From Actinomycetota bacterium (GTDB taxonomy: Bacteria; Actinomycetota; Acidimicrobiia; Acidimicrobiales; Iamiaceae), in NCBI GenBank assembly GCA_016185275.1, contig JACPNX010000023.1:62001-126000 (forward strand): a stretch of 64,000 nucleotides of DNA. Direction: 5' to 3'. The stretch's first letter is position 1. The number at the start of each line of letters is the position of its first letter. Made by a program: the position numbers and the translations under genes. Below the pieces are notes generated by a model, which did no database searches, was not told where the DNA came from, and was given only the letters and a program-made list of their open reading frames with translations. Positions 21,035 to 29,845 of the stretch are shown here, piece after piece.

Positions 21035-21104
21035 CCGGTCCGACGGCGACCGGCCCGGACGGGGAAGGATGGAGCGGTCCGCCACCGCCGAGACGGAGCG
21101 ATCC

Positions 21105-21476
21105 ATGAAAGCAGCAGCCATCGCCATACTCGCCCTGATCGTGGTCATCGCGATCGCCGTCGCCTTGGTAGTCACCCGGCGCCGCAAGGAGGCTCAGCGG
21201 GCCGAGCAGGCCCGGGTGCAAGCCGGCGAGCATCGCCAGGAGGCCCAGGAGCGGGCCCTGCAGGCGCAGGCGACGCAGGCAGAGGCCGACGAGCGCGCCG
21301 CGCGGGCGCGCCGGGAGGCGGCCGCCGCCGAGCTGCAGGCGGCACAGGCCCAACAGCACCGCACCGAAGCCGAGGAGCTCAACCGGCGCGCGGCCGAAGT
21401 CGATCCCGATGTCGACACCGACGCCGGCCAGCAGCCGGTCACCGGTGACGGCGCCGGAGAGGCCCCGCCGCGCTGA
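21105..21476 (+). CDS. Membrane-anchored coiled-coil protein, unrecognised
   Basis: 123 residues. An N-terminal membrane helix (AIAILALIVVIAIAVALVV) is followed by RRRK and a long Ala/Glu/Gln/Arg-rich segment (about 30-100) with coiled-coil composition, ending in an acidic tail. The start ATG at 21105 fits the hydrophobic N-terminus. Short proteins of this build are common in Actinobacteria; the function is unknown. Confidence 0.6.
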   Translation: MKAAAIAILALIVVIAIAVALVVTRRRKEAQRAEQARVQAGEHRQEAQERALQAQATQAEADERAARARREAAAAELQAAQAQQHRTEAEELNRRAAEVDPDVDTDAGQQPVTGDGAGEAPPR

Positions 21477-21493
21477 CGGGGTCCGGCGGGCCT
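21460..21493. terminator. Hairpin between convergent genes
   Basis: AGGCCCCGCCG (21460-21470) pairs with CGGCGGGCCT (21484-21493) with one bulged C. It overlaps the stop of the coiled-coil gene and precedes the stop of the reverse-strand catalase-like gene, so it could serve both. Confidence 0.5.
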
Positions 21494-21497
21494 CTCC

Positions 21498-22226
21498 TCA
21501 GGATCCGCCGGGCGTGCGCCCGTCCCAGCTGCCCTTGTAGGCGGCGTCGCGGAACCGGTTCAGCAGGCCCGCGGGTCGGAGGCCGCCGCCGGTGTGCCAC
21601 GGTCCGAAGCGCAGCCGCTCACCTTCCCCGGCCGGCACGGGCCCGGACAGGTCGACGTGGGCGATCGGTCGCCACGGACCGAACGTCACGGCAGCCACGA
21701 GGTCGAAGGACAGGTCGCCGGCCCGGGCGGCGCGCACCACCTCGTCGCCACTCACCAGGTCGACCCCGGCGGGCACACGGGGCAGCGCACCGAGCAGCAC
21801 GCGCCGACCCCCCACCTCGTACGACAGCACGCTGGAGTAGGTGGCCCGGCCGTGGTCGCGAGCCGGCAGCAGCAGGCGGTTGAGGATCGGGACCGGCGCC
21901 ACGCTCGCGAACAGCAGGTCCTGCGCCGCACCCGGCCCGTAGGCGTCCACCGCCCGCACCGCAACGCCGAGGATGTCGGGCAGGTTCGTCGGAAGCCCGG
22001 CCCCCCGCGAGATCCGCACCAGCACCGGTGTCTCTCGACCCGGTTGGAAGAGCTCGGCGCCTTCGAGTCCGCCGTCGTCGGGTACGCGAAGCGTGCCTTC
22101 CAGCACGACGCCACGGGGATGGAACGCACGAGCGCGGCGGAGCTGCGCGGCGCGCCGGAACACCTCGGTGGTGACCGTCTCGACGGAGGTGGGGAGCAAC
22201 GAGCGAACGCGGGCGGGTGAGGTCAC
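21498..22226 (-). CDS. Catalase-like fold protein (small actinobacterial form)
   Basis: 242 residues. The segments RAFHPRGVVLEGTLRV, ELFQPGRETPVLVRISRGAGLPTNLPDILGVAVRA and DLLFASVAPVPILNRLLLPARDHGRATYSSVLSY follow the order seen in heme-dependent-catalase-like barrel proteins. The length is about half that of a true catalase, and the full heme-tyrosine motif is not recognisable. True catalase activity is therefore doubtful. Assignment rests on resemblance, not a complete motif set. Confidence 0.5.
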   Translation of the reverse strand: MTSPARVRSLLPTSVETVTTEVFRRAAQLRRARAFHPRGVVLEGTLRVPDDGGLEGAELFQPGRETPVLVRISRGAGLPTNLPDILGVAVRAVDAYGPGAAQDLLFASVAPVPILNRLLLPARDHGRATYSSVLSYEVGGRRVLLGALPRVPAGVDLVSGDEVVRAARAGDLSFDLVAAVTFGPWRPIAHVDLSGPVPAGEGERLRFGPWHTGGGLRPAGLLNRFRDAAYKGSWDGRTPGGS

Positions 22227-22404
22227 GGGGCCGCCTCTACCCGCACCGCGCGGGCTGCACCGCGCCGCTGTTCGGCGGACCGGTGGTCAGTTGCCACGGT
22301 GCTCGCCGCGCGGGCCGACCCGGGCGGAGCGCCGGTCGCGGCCGGCGACCGGCCAGCGTCTCGCCGCGGGCGCCGTCGCCGCCGTCGCCGCCTCTCGTGT
22401 CCCT

Positions 22405-23604
22405 TCAGTCCCGACCGGGGATGCAGTAGTCCACTTCGTTGGTCGGGTTGAAGTTCCCGACCAACACCTCACGGCGGAAGCGGCCACCGCGGGGCACGTC
22501 CTCGGCGGACACGTCGAGCGTGAACTGCTGCATCTGGCGGAGATGCCGGCCTCCGATCACCACCGGGCGGCGCACCTCGTAGATCGGCGACCACGGGCAG
22601 CAGAAGTAGTGGCCGACCGGGCGGCCCGACCGGTCGAGCGCATAGGCGATGTCGCCGCGGGCCACGGCTGCGTCGACCTCGCCCTGCAACGAGAGCGTCC
22701 GGCGGGGATCGTCGTCGTTGGCCCACAGGGTTCCGATGGCCTGCTGGGCCGAGCGGTCCCGCTTCCACTGCTCACGGGTGGCCGGGTCGGTCAGGACCCA
22801 CGGGTCGAACCCGGGTTGGCCGGGCGGCGGGCCAGCCGAGCCGCCGGGCATGCCGGTGGGCTCGGGCCGCTGGAGGGCCACGGCGGGCATGGCGTACAGC
22901 TGGCCGAGGAGGTAGTAGGCCTCGACGGCCCGCTTGGCGTGCCGCTCGATCTCCTCGTGGATCCCACGGGGCACCTCGGGCGCCCAGAGGCGGTCGGCGT
23001 AGGACGCCGCCGACTGCGCCTCGGCCAGCACCTCGTGGATGCGGTCGTGGGCGCGCTTGCGCTCGTCGGTGCCGAGGTCGACGTGGAAGTCGGCTTCGGC
23101 GGCGTCGGCATGCTGGCGGAGCTGCGCCAGCGCGCCTCTCATAGCGGCGAGGTGCGGGCGAGGACACGGCTCGGCCGCGACCCACGGCGGCAGCGGCGAA
23201 GGCACGGCGACGTCGAGCTGGAAGGACTCGCTGGCCAAGGCCTGGCGGGCGCGCCCCAGCCAGCCCGGCACCTGGCCGTAGAAGGCGAGGGCCTGGTGCG
23301 ACGTCACCGGCGGCACGAACCCGGTCGTGCGCGGATCGGCGTCGTAGTCGCTCTGGAGGAGCTGGTCGCCGAGAAGCTGGAGGGAGAACGCGTTCCAGCC
23401 GCACAACAGCGCCGCCTGCGCGGAAGGCGACGAGGACCATGAGTCCTTCCCGGCCAGCTCCCGGTTGGCCCGCCGCTGTTCGAGCTCGTCGAGGAGCTGG
23501 TACACCTCGCCGCCCGCGCGGCGGTACGCCTCGAGCGCTCCGGCCGGTACCTCCCCGTGGAACCGGGCCACAAGGCGGCCCCAACTGCCTGGTTGATCGG
23601 TCAC
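22405..23604 (-). CDS. Conserved hypothetical protein, unrecognised
   Basis: 399 residues, soluble, mixed helical, rich in Trp and Pro at the N-terminus and with no signal peptide. A Gly/Pro-rich insert (about 262-280) separates two parts. The C-terminal part contains HYFCCPWSPIYEVRRPVVIGGRHLRQMQQFTLDVS and CIPGRD with several cysteines. I recognise no family. The GTG start at 23604 has a TAAGGT -10-like box six bases upstream, suggesting leaderless expression like the desaturase gene. The codon use is that of the backbone. Confidence 0.7.
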   Translation of the reverse strand: MTDQPGSWGRLVARFHGEVPAGALEAYRRAGGEVYQLLDELEQRRANRELAGKDSWSSSPSAQAALLCGWNAFSLQLLGDQLLQSDYDADPRTTGFVPPVTSHQALAFYGQVPGWLGRARQALASESFQLDVAVPSPLPPWVAAEPCPRPHLAAMRGALAQLRQHADAAEADFHVDLGTDERKRAHDRIHEVLAEAQSAASYADRLWAPEVPRGIHEEIERHAKRAVEAYYLLGQLYAMPAVALQRPEPTGMPGGSAGPPPGQPGFDPWVLTDPATREQWKRDRSAQQAIGTLWANDDDPRRTLSLQGEVDAAVARGDIAYALDRSGRPVGHYFCCPWSPIYEVRRPVVIGGRHLRQMQQFTLDVSAEDVPRGGRFRREVLVGNFNPTNEVDYCIPGRD

Positions 23605-23691
23605 GTCCGTACCTTACGGTCGACCGGATCGAACGTGCGCCGGGCTGGACTGTATCGGCGGCCGGGCCGCGGCGGCTGTCCTACGGATGCG

Positions 23692-24519
23692 TCACTGCTT
23701 GATCCCGACGGTGATCCTGCCGGTGTAGGTGCCATTGCCGGTGACCGCGGCGATCGCGCTGGCGCCACCGGCGCTCCCGACGATGCCGTCGTCCGTGTTG
23801 CGCTGGTCGCGGGCGCCCCTCGCGTTGTAGGGCGCACGCTGGTACACGGTGTCGGTGAGGCCGTCGTCGAAGAAGAGCTGGCCCGTGTGCTTCACCGAGT
23901 TGTCGACGTGCACCTTCATGTGGACGTGGACGGCGCGACCCCGGTACCAGCCTGGATAGATGGTCTGGAACGTGACGAGCCCGGCCGCATCGGTGAGTTG
24001 GGTCCCTCGCAGGAACACGAGGTTGTCGGTCCTGCCGGACGCGCCGCCTCCCGGGCCCCCGCCCGTGCTGGCGCTGCCGAAGCCCGAGTAGATGCCGCCG
24101 GCGTCGCAGTGCCAGATGTCGACGGCGGCATCCTTGATCGGCTGGCACGTCGCGGCGTCGAGCACCGTGATCCGCAAGGTGAGCGGGGCGCCGTCCTTGC
24201 CCTCGGTGATGTCGCTTCGCACCTTGGCGATGTCGAGGTAGTAGGGGCCTTCGGTCGCTTCGGGGGTGAGGACGCAGTCGACGGTCGCCGACGGCGCGGT
24301 CGTCGAGGTCGCGGTCGTCGCGGTCCCAGCACTGCCGCCGGCCTGCGCAGTCGAGGTCGAGGTCGAGGGCGCGGTGGTCGTCGCGGAGTCCGCGTTCGAG
24401 GACGTCTTGGCGCCGCCGCAGGCCGCGGCGGCGCCGCTGGCACCGGCGGCTCCGAGGAGTGTGAGGGCACGGCGTCGACTGACGCCCGAGCCACGTGTGA
24501 GGAGGTCGTCTTGGTTCAC
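23692..24519 (-). CDS. Secreted intradiol-dioxygenase-like protein
   Basis: 275 residues. A twin-arginine-type signal (SRRRALTLLGAAGASG) with AAACG lipobox is followed by a Ser/Thr/Ala linker (about 40-80) and a beta-sandwich related to intradiol ring-cleavage dioxygenases. LTPEATEGPYYLD matches the N-terminal strap of this group. Candidate iron ligands are Tyr in ATEGPYY, IWHCDAGGIYSG, Tyr-x-Tyr-like YPGWYRGRAVHVHMKV and the two His of HVH. Exported actinobacterial homologues are widespread; the substrate is unknown. The start is GTG 24519. The frame is open upstream, but that part belongs to a decayed neighbour. Confidence 0.75.
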   Translation of the reverse strand: MNQDDLLTRGSGVSRRRALTLLGAAGASGAAAACGGAKTSSNADSATTTAPSTSTSTAQAGGSAGTATTATSTTAPSATVDCVLTPEATEGPYYLDIAKVRSDITEGKDGAPLTLRITVLDAATCQPIKDAAVDIWHCDAGGIYSGFGSASTGGGPGGGASGRTDNLVFLRGTQLTDAAGLVTFQTIYPGWYRGRAVHVHMKVHVDNSVKHTGQLFFDDGLTDTVYQRAPYNARGARDQRNTDDGIVGSAGGASAIAAVTGNGTYTGRITVGIKQ

Positions 24520-24639
24520 GGGTGCCACCTTGCCGCGCGATCCTCGGCGCAGCCTTGGAGCAGGCTTGGCGTCGCCGGAGCCTCGCCGGACCCTCGCCGC
24601 GCGCGCCCGGGTTCGGGCGGCGCGCCTGCCCGCCCGAAC

Positions 24640-25270
24640 ACTGCGGCGGCACGTGGGGTCCAGCGGCATCCGGGTTGGGTGCCAGGCGGCGACGACTGCC
24701 TCGACAGCGCGGGCACGACCGGCTGTCCTTCGACGTCGACGCGATACACGCTCCGAAGGACGGCGAGTCGCTTGGAGACCGTCCCGGGGGCGCGCCCGAC
24801 TGCTTCGGCGGCGGCGCGGACTCGGTCGCGGCCGTGCCGTCGAGCACACCGAGGGCGACGTCGAGCGCCGACGGTCTGTCGATGCGCCGCCGAGATGGCG
24901 GACCCCCAACACAGCCACGGACCCTGGAACGTCCGAGTCGACGAACAACGGCCGGCTCCACAGCCGAATGCGGCCGCTCCCGTCGAAACAGCTGATGCCG
25001 TGGGTCTGGAGGGCGTCCCTCACCGGCGACCAGAGATGACGAGCGAGGAGCGCCTTGTGCGCGCCGTCGCTCGATTGCGCGACCAGCGCCAGGACATCAC
25101 CGACCGTGGGGTTGGTCATGATCTCGATGACCACCGGCACGCTCTCGATCGTGCCAATCGGGTCCCAAGGGCCACGTGTGGCTGGGATGAGTTCGGCGTC
25201 GAGTTCGAGCGCGTCGAGTGCGCCACGGACGCGCTCGCAGAGCTCGCTGCTCGCGACGGACAGATGCGCA
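24640..25270 (-). pseudogene. Decayed copy of the nuclease-like/winged-helix regulator at 29.8-30.9 kb
   Basis: Reverse-strand similarity to the intact gene at 29835-30860 runs through several frames. First comes SVPVVIEIMTNPTVGDVLALV with ARHLWSPVRD and PLFVDSDVPG in one frame. Then RRIDRPSALDVALGVLDG follows in a second frame, and VYRVDVEGQPVVPAL in a third. DNA around 24690-24895 also matches 30260-30490 clearly. At least two frameshifts and the loss of the C-terminal third make it nonfunctional. The remnant implies earlier duplication or insertion of this operon type here. Confidence 0.8.
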
Positions 25271-25598
25271 GGTTCACGCGCGCAACTGGGTGCGTCAGCG
25301 GTCCATCCCTGCTGGCGACCTCGTGTTCATGAGTGAAGACGGGACCCGGTTGGTCGTCACGGTCGAGGTGGACGGTCGCCGACGACAGGTCGAGACGCGC
25401 CACGCTCGGTCCGGCAACCGGGTCGCGCATGGGTGCTTCGAAACCACCGGAGCACGGCTCGCCGTCGACTTTCGCAGGGTCTTCCATCGCCTGTAGCCGA
25501 CAATCGTGCCAGGAGCTCGTCTACCAAGCACTGAGGTCGGTCACGGCAGGCGGTTGCGAAGTCATTCGCGTCCTCCCCTCCATCGTCGCATGCACCAT
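25271..25598. other. Stretch without a supported gene
   Basis: A short forward frame (25330-25494, MSEDGTRLVVTVEVDG...) and overlapping reverse frames exist, but none has a convincing family, start signal or neighbour support. It probably holds decayed flanks of the pseudogene and the upstream region of the next operon. Confidence 0.4.
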
Positions 25599-25641
25599 TT
25601 GCCAGACATAAGCACAGTGCTTATACTGGGCATGTGCTTAT
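25599..25641 (+). promoter_or_regulatory. Leaderless promoter with palindromic operator
   Basis: TTGCCA (25599-25604), exactly 17 bases, then TATACT (25622-25627). The GTG start of the next gene lies six bases after the -10, so the transcript likely begins at the start codon. A perfect inverted repeat ATAAGCAC-A-GTGCTTAT (25608-25624) fills the spacer and -10. A third half-site GTGCTTAT (25634-25641) covers the start codon. This layout fits autorepression by the encoded winged-helix protein. Confidence 0.75.
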
Positions 25642-26665
25642 GGACGTCCTCTCCGCTCTGCAGGCCGCAGGTGCCAGCGTGCGGCGGGTCGAGCGCGAGC
25701 AGAGGGTCCATCACCTTCAAGTCGATGCCATCTTGGACCTGGGCCTCGGCAAGGTGCGCGCCCGGTTCGCCGTGGAGGAGAAGCGGCGAGCGCCGTACCC
25801 GAACGAGCTGCCCAAGCTACAGCCCATTCGGGAGTCACTCGCCAACGTCGGGACGCCGATGCTCGTCGTGCCCTTCGTGTCGGAGCCACTCGGCATCGCG
25901 CTCACGCAAGTCGGCTGGTCCTGGGCCGACACGACCGGCAACTTCGACCTCCGCTCCGACCACTTAGTGTTTCGCCAGCGCACCACGGCCACGCCACCGC
26001 GTGGCAAGGCCAGCCGACTCCCGCAGGGGTCGGGCAGCCTTGCGATCATCCGCGCGCTCATCGGGTTCCCACGCGGGACCGACGAGGAGCCTGGAGCCAC
26101 CGCGCTCGCAAACCAGGTGGGCGTGTCTCAACCGCGCGCATCGCAGGTCCTGCAGCAGCTGCTCGAGCTGGATCTCGTCGCCCGCACCCCGCGGGGGCGA
26201 TGGTCGCCCGATCGCGAGGCGCTGCTCGACCGCTTCCTGTCCGAGTACCGCGGGCCTGGAGGTTCGGAACGCCATCTCTACAGCCTCGACGCGCCGAACG
26301 AGGTCGCCGCGCGCGCCGCGCAGCAGACCGAGGCGAAGTCGCTCGCGGTGTCGGCCGATGTCGGTCCAGACCTGGTGCTCGCGTGGCGACGTCCCAGCGT
26401 CGTGATCCTCTACGTCCGTCAACTCCTCGACCTAGGCCAACTCGGTCTGGTCGACGCGCAGGGCCGCCACGACGCAAACGTGATCGTCCGCAATCCCGAC
26501 GATGTATCCGTGTTCCCGACGCACCTTCTCGTTGCCGAGGTGGGCGGTGTCGAGGTCCCGCTTGCCGATCCAACTCAGCAGGTGTGGGATCTGAACGACC
26601 TTGGTGGCGCTGATCGACTCGAGGCCGCCGGGAGGTTGAGGGAATGGCTGCTCAACCGCCCCTGA
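25634..26665 (+). CDS. Nuclease-like/winged-helix regulator of an AbiE-like pair
   Basis: 343 residues in three parts. Residues about 20-110 look like a restriction-endonuclease-type core (HHLQVDAILD, then RARFAVEEKRRA, PMLVVPFVS). A winged-helix follows (GATALANQVGVSQPRASQVLQQLLELDLV, about 155-185). The C-terminal region (about 200-340) is reminiscent of AbiEi-type antitoxins. The next gene overlaps by 22 bases and is a nucleotidyltransferase, so an antitoxin/repressor role is inferred. The start is GTG 25634, with ATG 25640 as an alternative. Catalytic residues of a real nuclease are not certain. Confidence 0.65.
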   Translation: MLMDVLSALQAAGASVRRVEREQRVHHLQVDAILDLGLGKVRARFAVEEKRRAPYPNELPKLQPIRESLANVGTPMLVVPFVSEPLGIALTQVGWSWADTTGNFDLRSDHLVFRQRTTATPPRGKASRLPQGSGSLAIIRALIGFPRGTDEEPGATALANQVGVSQPRASQVLQQLLELDLVARTPRGRWSPDREALLDRFLSEYRGPGGSERHLYSLDAPNEVAARAAQQTEAKSLAVSADVGPDLVLAWRRPSVVILYVRQLLDLGQLGLVDAQGRHDANVIVRNPDDVSVFPTHLLVAEVGGVEVPLADPTQQVWDLNDLGGADRLEAAGRLREWLLNRP

Positions 26666-27474
26666 CGCGAGTCGTCCTCAGGGCGGCGTCGGTCGCAGAC
26701 GACCTCGGATACGTCGCGCTCGCGGACTTGGCCGATGTCCTCGGCCCGTCGACCTATCGGATCATCGGCGGTCACATGGTCACTGCCCTCGTCGCGCGCT
26801 GGCAGCTCGGAGCGGAGCTCTACCGCGAGACCGGCGACACCGACTTGGGCGTTCCACCGGTGGTCGTCCGAGAGGAGGGTCTGATCGGACGCTTGATCGA
26901 ACGCGGCTATGAGCAGGTCGAGGGAAACCGGTTCGCGCGACCGATCGACGACGTGCCGGTGACGGTGCGAGGCGTCGAGGGGCTCCCGAGCGCCGTCGTC
27001 GACGTTCTCGTTCCGTCGTACCGGACGAGGGCTCGAAGCAACCACCGCGTGTCGGACGATCTCGTGACCACCGAGGTACCGGGCTTGGCTCTCGCGCTGC
27101 AGCGAGAGCCGGTCCTTCTGCACATGCAGCTGCACCGACTCAATGGCGAGCAGCTCGACGTCGAGGTGGCGTTCCCCGACGAGGTCGCCGCGCTCACACT
27201 CAAGGCCTTCGCATCGCAAGTGCGCGACAAACCGACCGACCTCGTCGATCTGTGGCGTTGCCTTGAGGTCGCGTACGCGGCGGGAACGGATGCGGCGGCG
27301 TTCATCGAAGGCGAGGCCGCCGAGGGCGCACGGATCGTCCGCGCGCTGTTCGACCGCCGGGATGGAGCCGGCATGTCCACGCTCGTAGACGAACAGCGTC
27401 TTTCCGCTACAGCCGCCGACGAGCGTCTCACGAGGATCCGAGCCCTAGCCCAGCGGGTGCTCCCCGTGCCCTGA
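26644..27474 (+). CDS. AbiEii-like nucleotidyltransferase (putative toxin)
   Basis: 276 residues. Near the N-terminus, IIGGHMVTAL...ELYRETGDTDLGV shows the GG helix and the T-D-x-D-L metal motif of the nucleotidyltransferase fold used by type IV toxins such as AbiEii and MenT. The remainder is helical, with a conserved-looking KPTDLVDLWRCLEVAY. Related toxins transfer nucleotides to tRNA or other targets; the target here is unknown. It overlaps the upstream regulator by 22 bases, indicating coupled translation. Confidence 0.65.
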   Translation: MAAQPPLTRVVLRAASVADDLGYVALADLADVLGPSTYRIIGGHMVTALVARWQLGAELYRETGDTDLGVPPVVVREEGLIGRLIERGYEQVEGNRFARPIDDVPVTVRGVEGLPSAVVDVLVPSYRTRARSNHRVSDDLVTTEVPGLALALQREPVLLHMQLHRLNGEQLDVEVAFPDEVAALTLKAFASQVRDKPTDLVDLWRCLEVAYAAGTDAAAFIEGEAAEGARIVRALFDRRDGAGMSTLVDEQRLSATAADERLTRIRALAQRVLPVP

Positions 27475-27487
27475 GCTCCGGTGGCAA

Positions 27488-27506
27488 CCCGGCGTGCAGC
27501 GCCGGG
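27488..27506. terminator. Hairpin between convergent genes
   Basis: CCCGGCG (27488-27494), loop TGCAG, CGCCGGG (27500-27506), directly after the nucleotidyltransferase stop and before the end of the reverse-strand nuclease-like gene. Confidence 0.45.
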
Positions 27507-27562
27507 GCGGCAGCCTGCTCAGTGAACGAGAACGACGGCAACTCAAGGCGGTCCCGCGTGCG

Positions 27563-28165
27563 TCACGGTTCGTCCTCGCCGACGCTGAGGTGACCGGCAG
27601 CCTCCAGCACCTTCAACGTCACTAGCACCGGGTTGTCGCGGTAGGTCTTGGACGCGGCTGCCTTGCGCACAGCTGCCACGACGTCGTCGAGGCCATAGAC
27701 CTCGATCGGGCCTCCGCCCACGCGCTGGTCCGAGCACCATTGCCGGATCTTGGCCTCGTGGGCACCCTTGGTCGGACCGGCGAAGCGACCGACGTAGAAG
27801 CGCACCGTGACCTGGTCGACTGGGTAGCCGTAACGCTCGGCCGCCGCGGTGACTACGGCGTCACGGATGACCGGGTCGTTGAGCAGCAGATAGAGGTTGT
27901 TCGATCGAACGTTTGTGCTTACGCCGGTGACGTGCTCCGCGGCGACGCCTCGCGAGCCGAAGAATGACTTGACCGTCGCGAGCACGAGCCGATCCGAACG
28001 GGCGGCCACGAGGTCGACCTCGTAGCCATGGGTCTGGGTCTCGGAGTGGATCATCTTGCGCGTCTGGCGCTGCACCGGGAACTTGATTGCTGAGCTGACG
28101 ATGAAGCCCTCCGCCTCCATGGCCACGGCGACGAACTGCTCGAAGCTCTCCATGCTTAGACTCAT
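27563..28165 (-). CDS. PD-(D/E)XK-like nuclease-fold protein
   Basis: 200 residues. The core GYEVDLVAARSDRLVLATVKSFFGSRG gives a D-x12-(x)VK pattern of the restriction endonuclease superfamily, preceded by an N-terminal helix with ESFEQFVAVAMEAEGFIVSS. The C-terminal half includes YPVDQVTVRFYVGRFAG. The position among toxin-antitoxin-like genes suggests a defence or plasmid-type function, but no partner methylase is adjacent. The start could be ATG 28165 or ATG 28153. Confidence 0.55.
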   Translation of the reverse strand: MSLSMESFEQFVAVAMEAEGFIVSSAIKFPVQRQTRKMIHSETQTHGYEVDLVAARSDRLVLATVKSFFGSRGVAAEHVTGVSTNVRSNNLYLLLNDPVIRDAVVTAAAERYGYPVDQVTVRFYVGRFAGPTKGAHEAKIRQWCSDQRVGGGPIEVYGLDDVVAAVRKAAASKTYRDNPVLVTLKVLEAAGHLSVGEDEP

Positions 28166-28306
28166 CCCAGGCTGACGGGCTCGAACGAGGCGACTCTATC
28201 CGCAGCGACTTTGGCGACGACGATGCCGAGCTGATCCACAGACGGCCTGATCGGACCTACAACGGTGCGGCGGACGGCGTTGTCTGGCACGGCGATGACG
28301 CCGCAG

Positions 28307-28468
28307 TCACCACGTACGACAACGGCAGCCGTGGTCAGCAGGCCTCGGGCTACGTGGGATCGTGCTTGGCCGAGATTGAACGGCTTTCCGGGTCATCACC
28401 TCCCAGCCGTCGTCCTCGAGCCACCGCACGAACGCGGCCTCGACCTCGTGCTCACGGCCTGTGCTCAC
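28307..28468 (-). pseudogene. 5' fragment of a nuclease-like gene
   Basis: From a GTG at 28468 the reading STGREHEVEAAFVRWLEDDGWEV looks like the conserved start of a small restriction-endonuclease-fold protein. After about 28 residues the frame becomes unstructured and stops. The rest of 28169-29068 shows no other supportable gene. Confidence 0.4.
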
Positions 28469-28826
28469 GGCGCCTCACAGGTCCAGGCGGGGTAGCGCCT
28501 CTACGACATCGAGCGTGAGCATTGACGCGTTCACGATCCGGCCCACGAGGTCGAGAATGTACGTGGCGAGCGGCCGCAGCCGAACGGGCTGCAAGCAGCG
28601 CGAGGTCGATCACGTCGGACCCGCCACCGAGCAGGTCGAAATCACGGGGAGTCGAGCCGGCGGCGTTCGCTTCGGTGAGCATCCGCCTCTCCACTCGGTC
28701 GTCGACGACTGGATCAGACGCGTCAGTCTCGCCTCCGCACCTGATCATGGCCTTTCGTCGATGACGTCGCTCGACCTGCGCGCCCGCTTCACCGGATGGG
28801 GCTCACCGAGGCAGTTGCTCGCGCAC

Positions 28827-28916
28827 CGGTAGAAATCCGGTAGAAGTCGACCGGATTCGCGTGTCGCGCGTATGCGCTGGCCTGCGAGAACCGAGTTGGC
28901 GAGGGGGGATTTGAAC
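28827..28916 (-). repeat. Attachment-site scar: arm-like repeats plus tRNA-Leu 3' copy
   Basis: CGGTAGAAAT-C-CGGTAGAAGT (28827-28847) is followed after 50 bases by a 19-base copy of the tRNA-Leu 3' region (28898-28916), identical except for one base to 36981-36999. The genuine tRNA-Leu end has the same arrangement at 36910-36930, again with 50 bases between. The tRNA copy is incomplete and not functional. This is the expected left boundary of an 8.1-kb element. Confidence 0.75.
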
Positions 28917-29068
28917 TCTTGCGCCTCGGGTGTTGCCGGGTGTGCGCCCGTGTTGTCCAGTAGGCGTGAGTAGGGCGAATGCTCGACCGGTCGTTCGTCT
29001 CGTGCTGTCCGGTTCGGCCTCGTGCTGCCCCGTTTGCGACCACGCCGTGACCACGGAGCCTCGCCGGA

Positions 29069-29845
29069 TCACACGCTCGCGAGTTGCTCGGTGAGCTCGT
29101 CGGCGAGGATGCCGGTCGCTTCGATCTCGCCGTCTCCGAGGGCCTGGGCGCCGGCCGAGCGGTCCGTGGTCCGGAGGCGGAGCAGCGTGTAGCGGAGGTC
29201 GGCGCCGAAGGCCCGGTGGAGCTGCTCGGCGACCCATGCCGCGAGGGTGGCGTCGGCGACGAGGTCGGACGCCACGGTGCGCGCGCCGGTGCCGGCGACG
29301 AGCCGGACGAGGTCGTGGATGTCGGAGCCGACCTTGTGGGGCGAGTTGCCATGTGGACGCCGGACCACCGACACGGTCTTGAGCGCGACGAGCGCCGCCG
29401 TCGAGGCGACCGGGATCCGTGCATCGACGACGACCGACTCGCGGTCGGAGACGATGACTCGCTCGGTGACCGCCGATTCCAGCGCGTAGCGCCGGACGAG
29501 CGCGAAGGCGCGCCGCTCGGCGTCGCCGGGAAGCGGATCGTCGGCGAGGTCCATGACGTCGATCTCGATCGTCCCGCCGCCGACCGGCATCTCGAGCTCG
29601 CCGCCGGTCACCACCGTGGCGGGGTCGTCGGCGACCAGCCGCTCGATCAGCTCGGCCTGCGAGCGGGCCACGGTGTCGGCATCGGCGGTCGGCCGCGTCA
29701 CCGACCCCAGGCGGATGAACACCGCGACACCGCCGACGAGGACCCAGGGTGGCTCGTTCGGGAACCGGCTGAGTGCCTCAACGGCGCGAGCGAGGACGCT
29801 GCCGGCTCCTGCCTCGAGGTGGATCGGCGGTCGGTCACCAGACAC
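29069..29845 (-). CDS. Nucleotidyltransferase-fold protein (putative toxin)
   Basis: 258 residues from the GTG at 29845, which lies inside the last codons of the upstream regulator (11-base overlap). PPWVLVGGVAVFIRLGSVTRPTADADTV contains the GG motif and a D-A-D metal pair of the nucleotidyltransferase superfamily; LMDLADDPLPG-like acidic stretches follow. HKVGSDIHDLVRLV resembles the C-terminal helix of these proteins. With the coupled regulator it forms a second two-gene unit like that at 25.6-27.5 kb. The toxin role is inferred from the fold and partner. Confidence 0.65.
   Translation of the reverse strand: MSGDRPPIHLEAGAGSVLARAVEALSRFPNEPPWVLVGGVAVFIRLGSVTRPTADADTVARSQAELIERLVADDPATVVTGGELEMPVGGGTIEIDVMDLADDPLPGDAERRAFALVRRYALESAVTERVIVSDRESVVVDARIPVASTAALVALKTVSVVRRPHGNSPHKVGSDIHDLVRLVAGTGARTVASDLVADATLAAWVAEQLHRAFGADLRYTLLRLRTTDRSAGAQALGDGEIEATGILADELTEQLASV

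Noticed and set aside
21498..22226. True catalase
   Set aside because: The protein is about half the normal size and lacks a recognisable full heme-ligand motif.
25330..25494. Forward open frame of about 55 codons
   Set aside because: No ribosome-binding site, no recognised motif, and overlapping frames on the other strand look equally plausible.
28896..28920. Second tRNA-Leu gene
   Set aside because: Only about 19 bases of the T-arm and acceptor region match; no anticodon arm follows.
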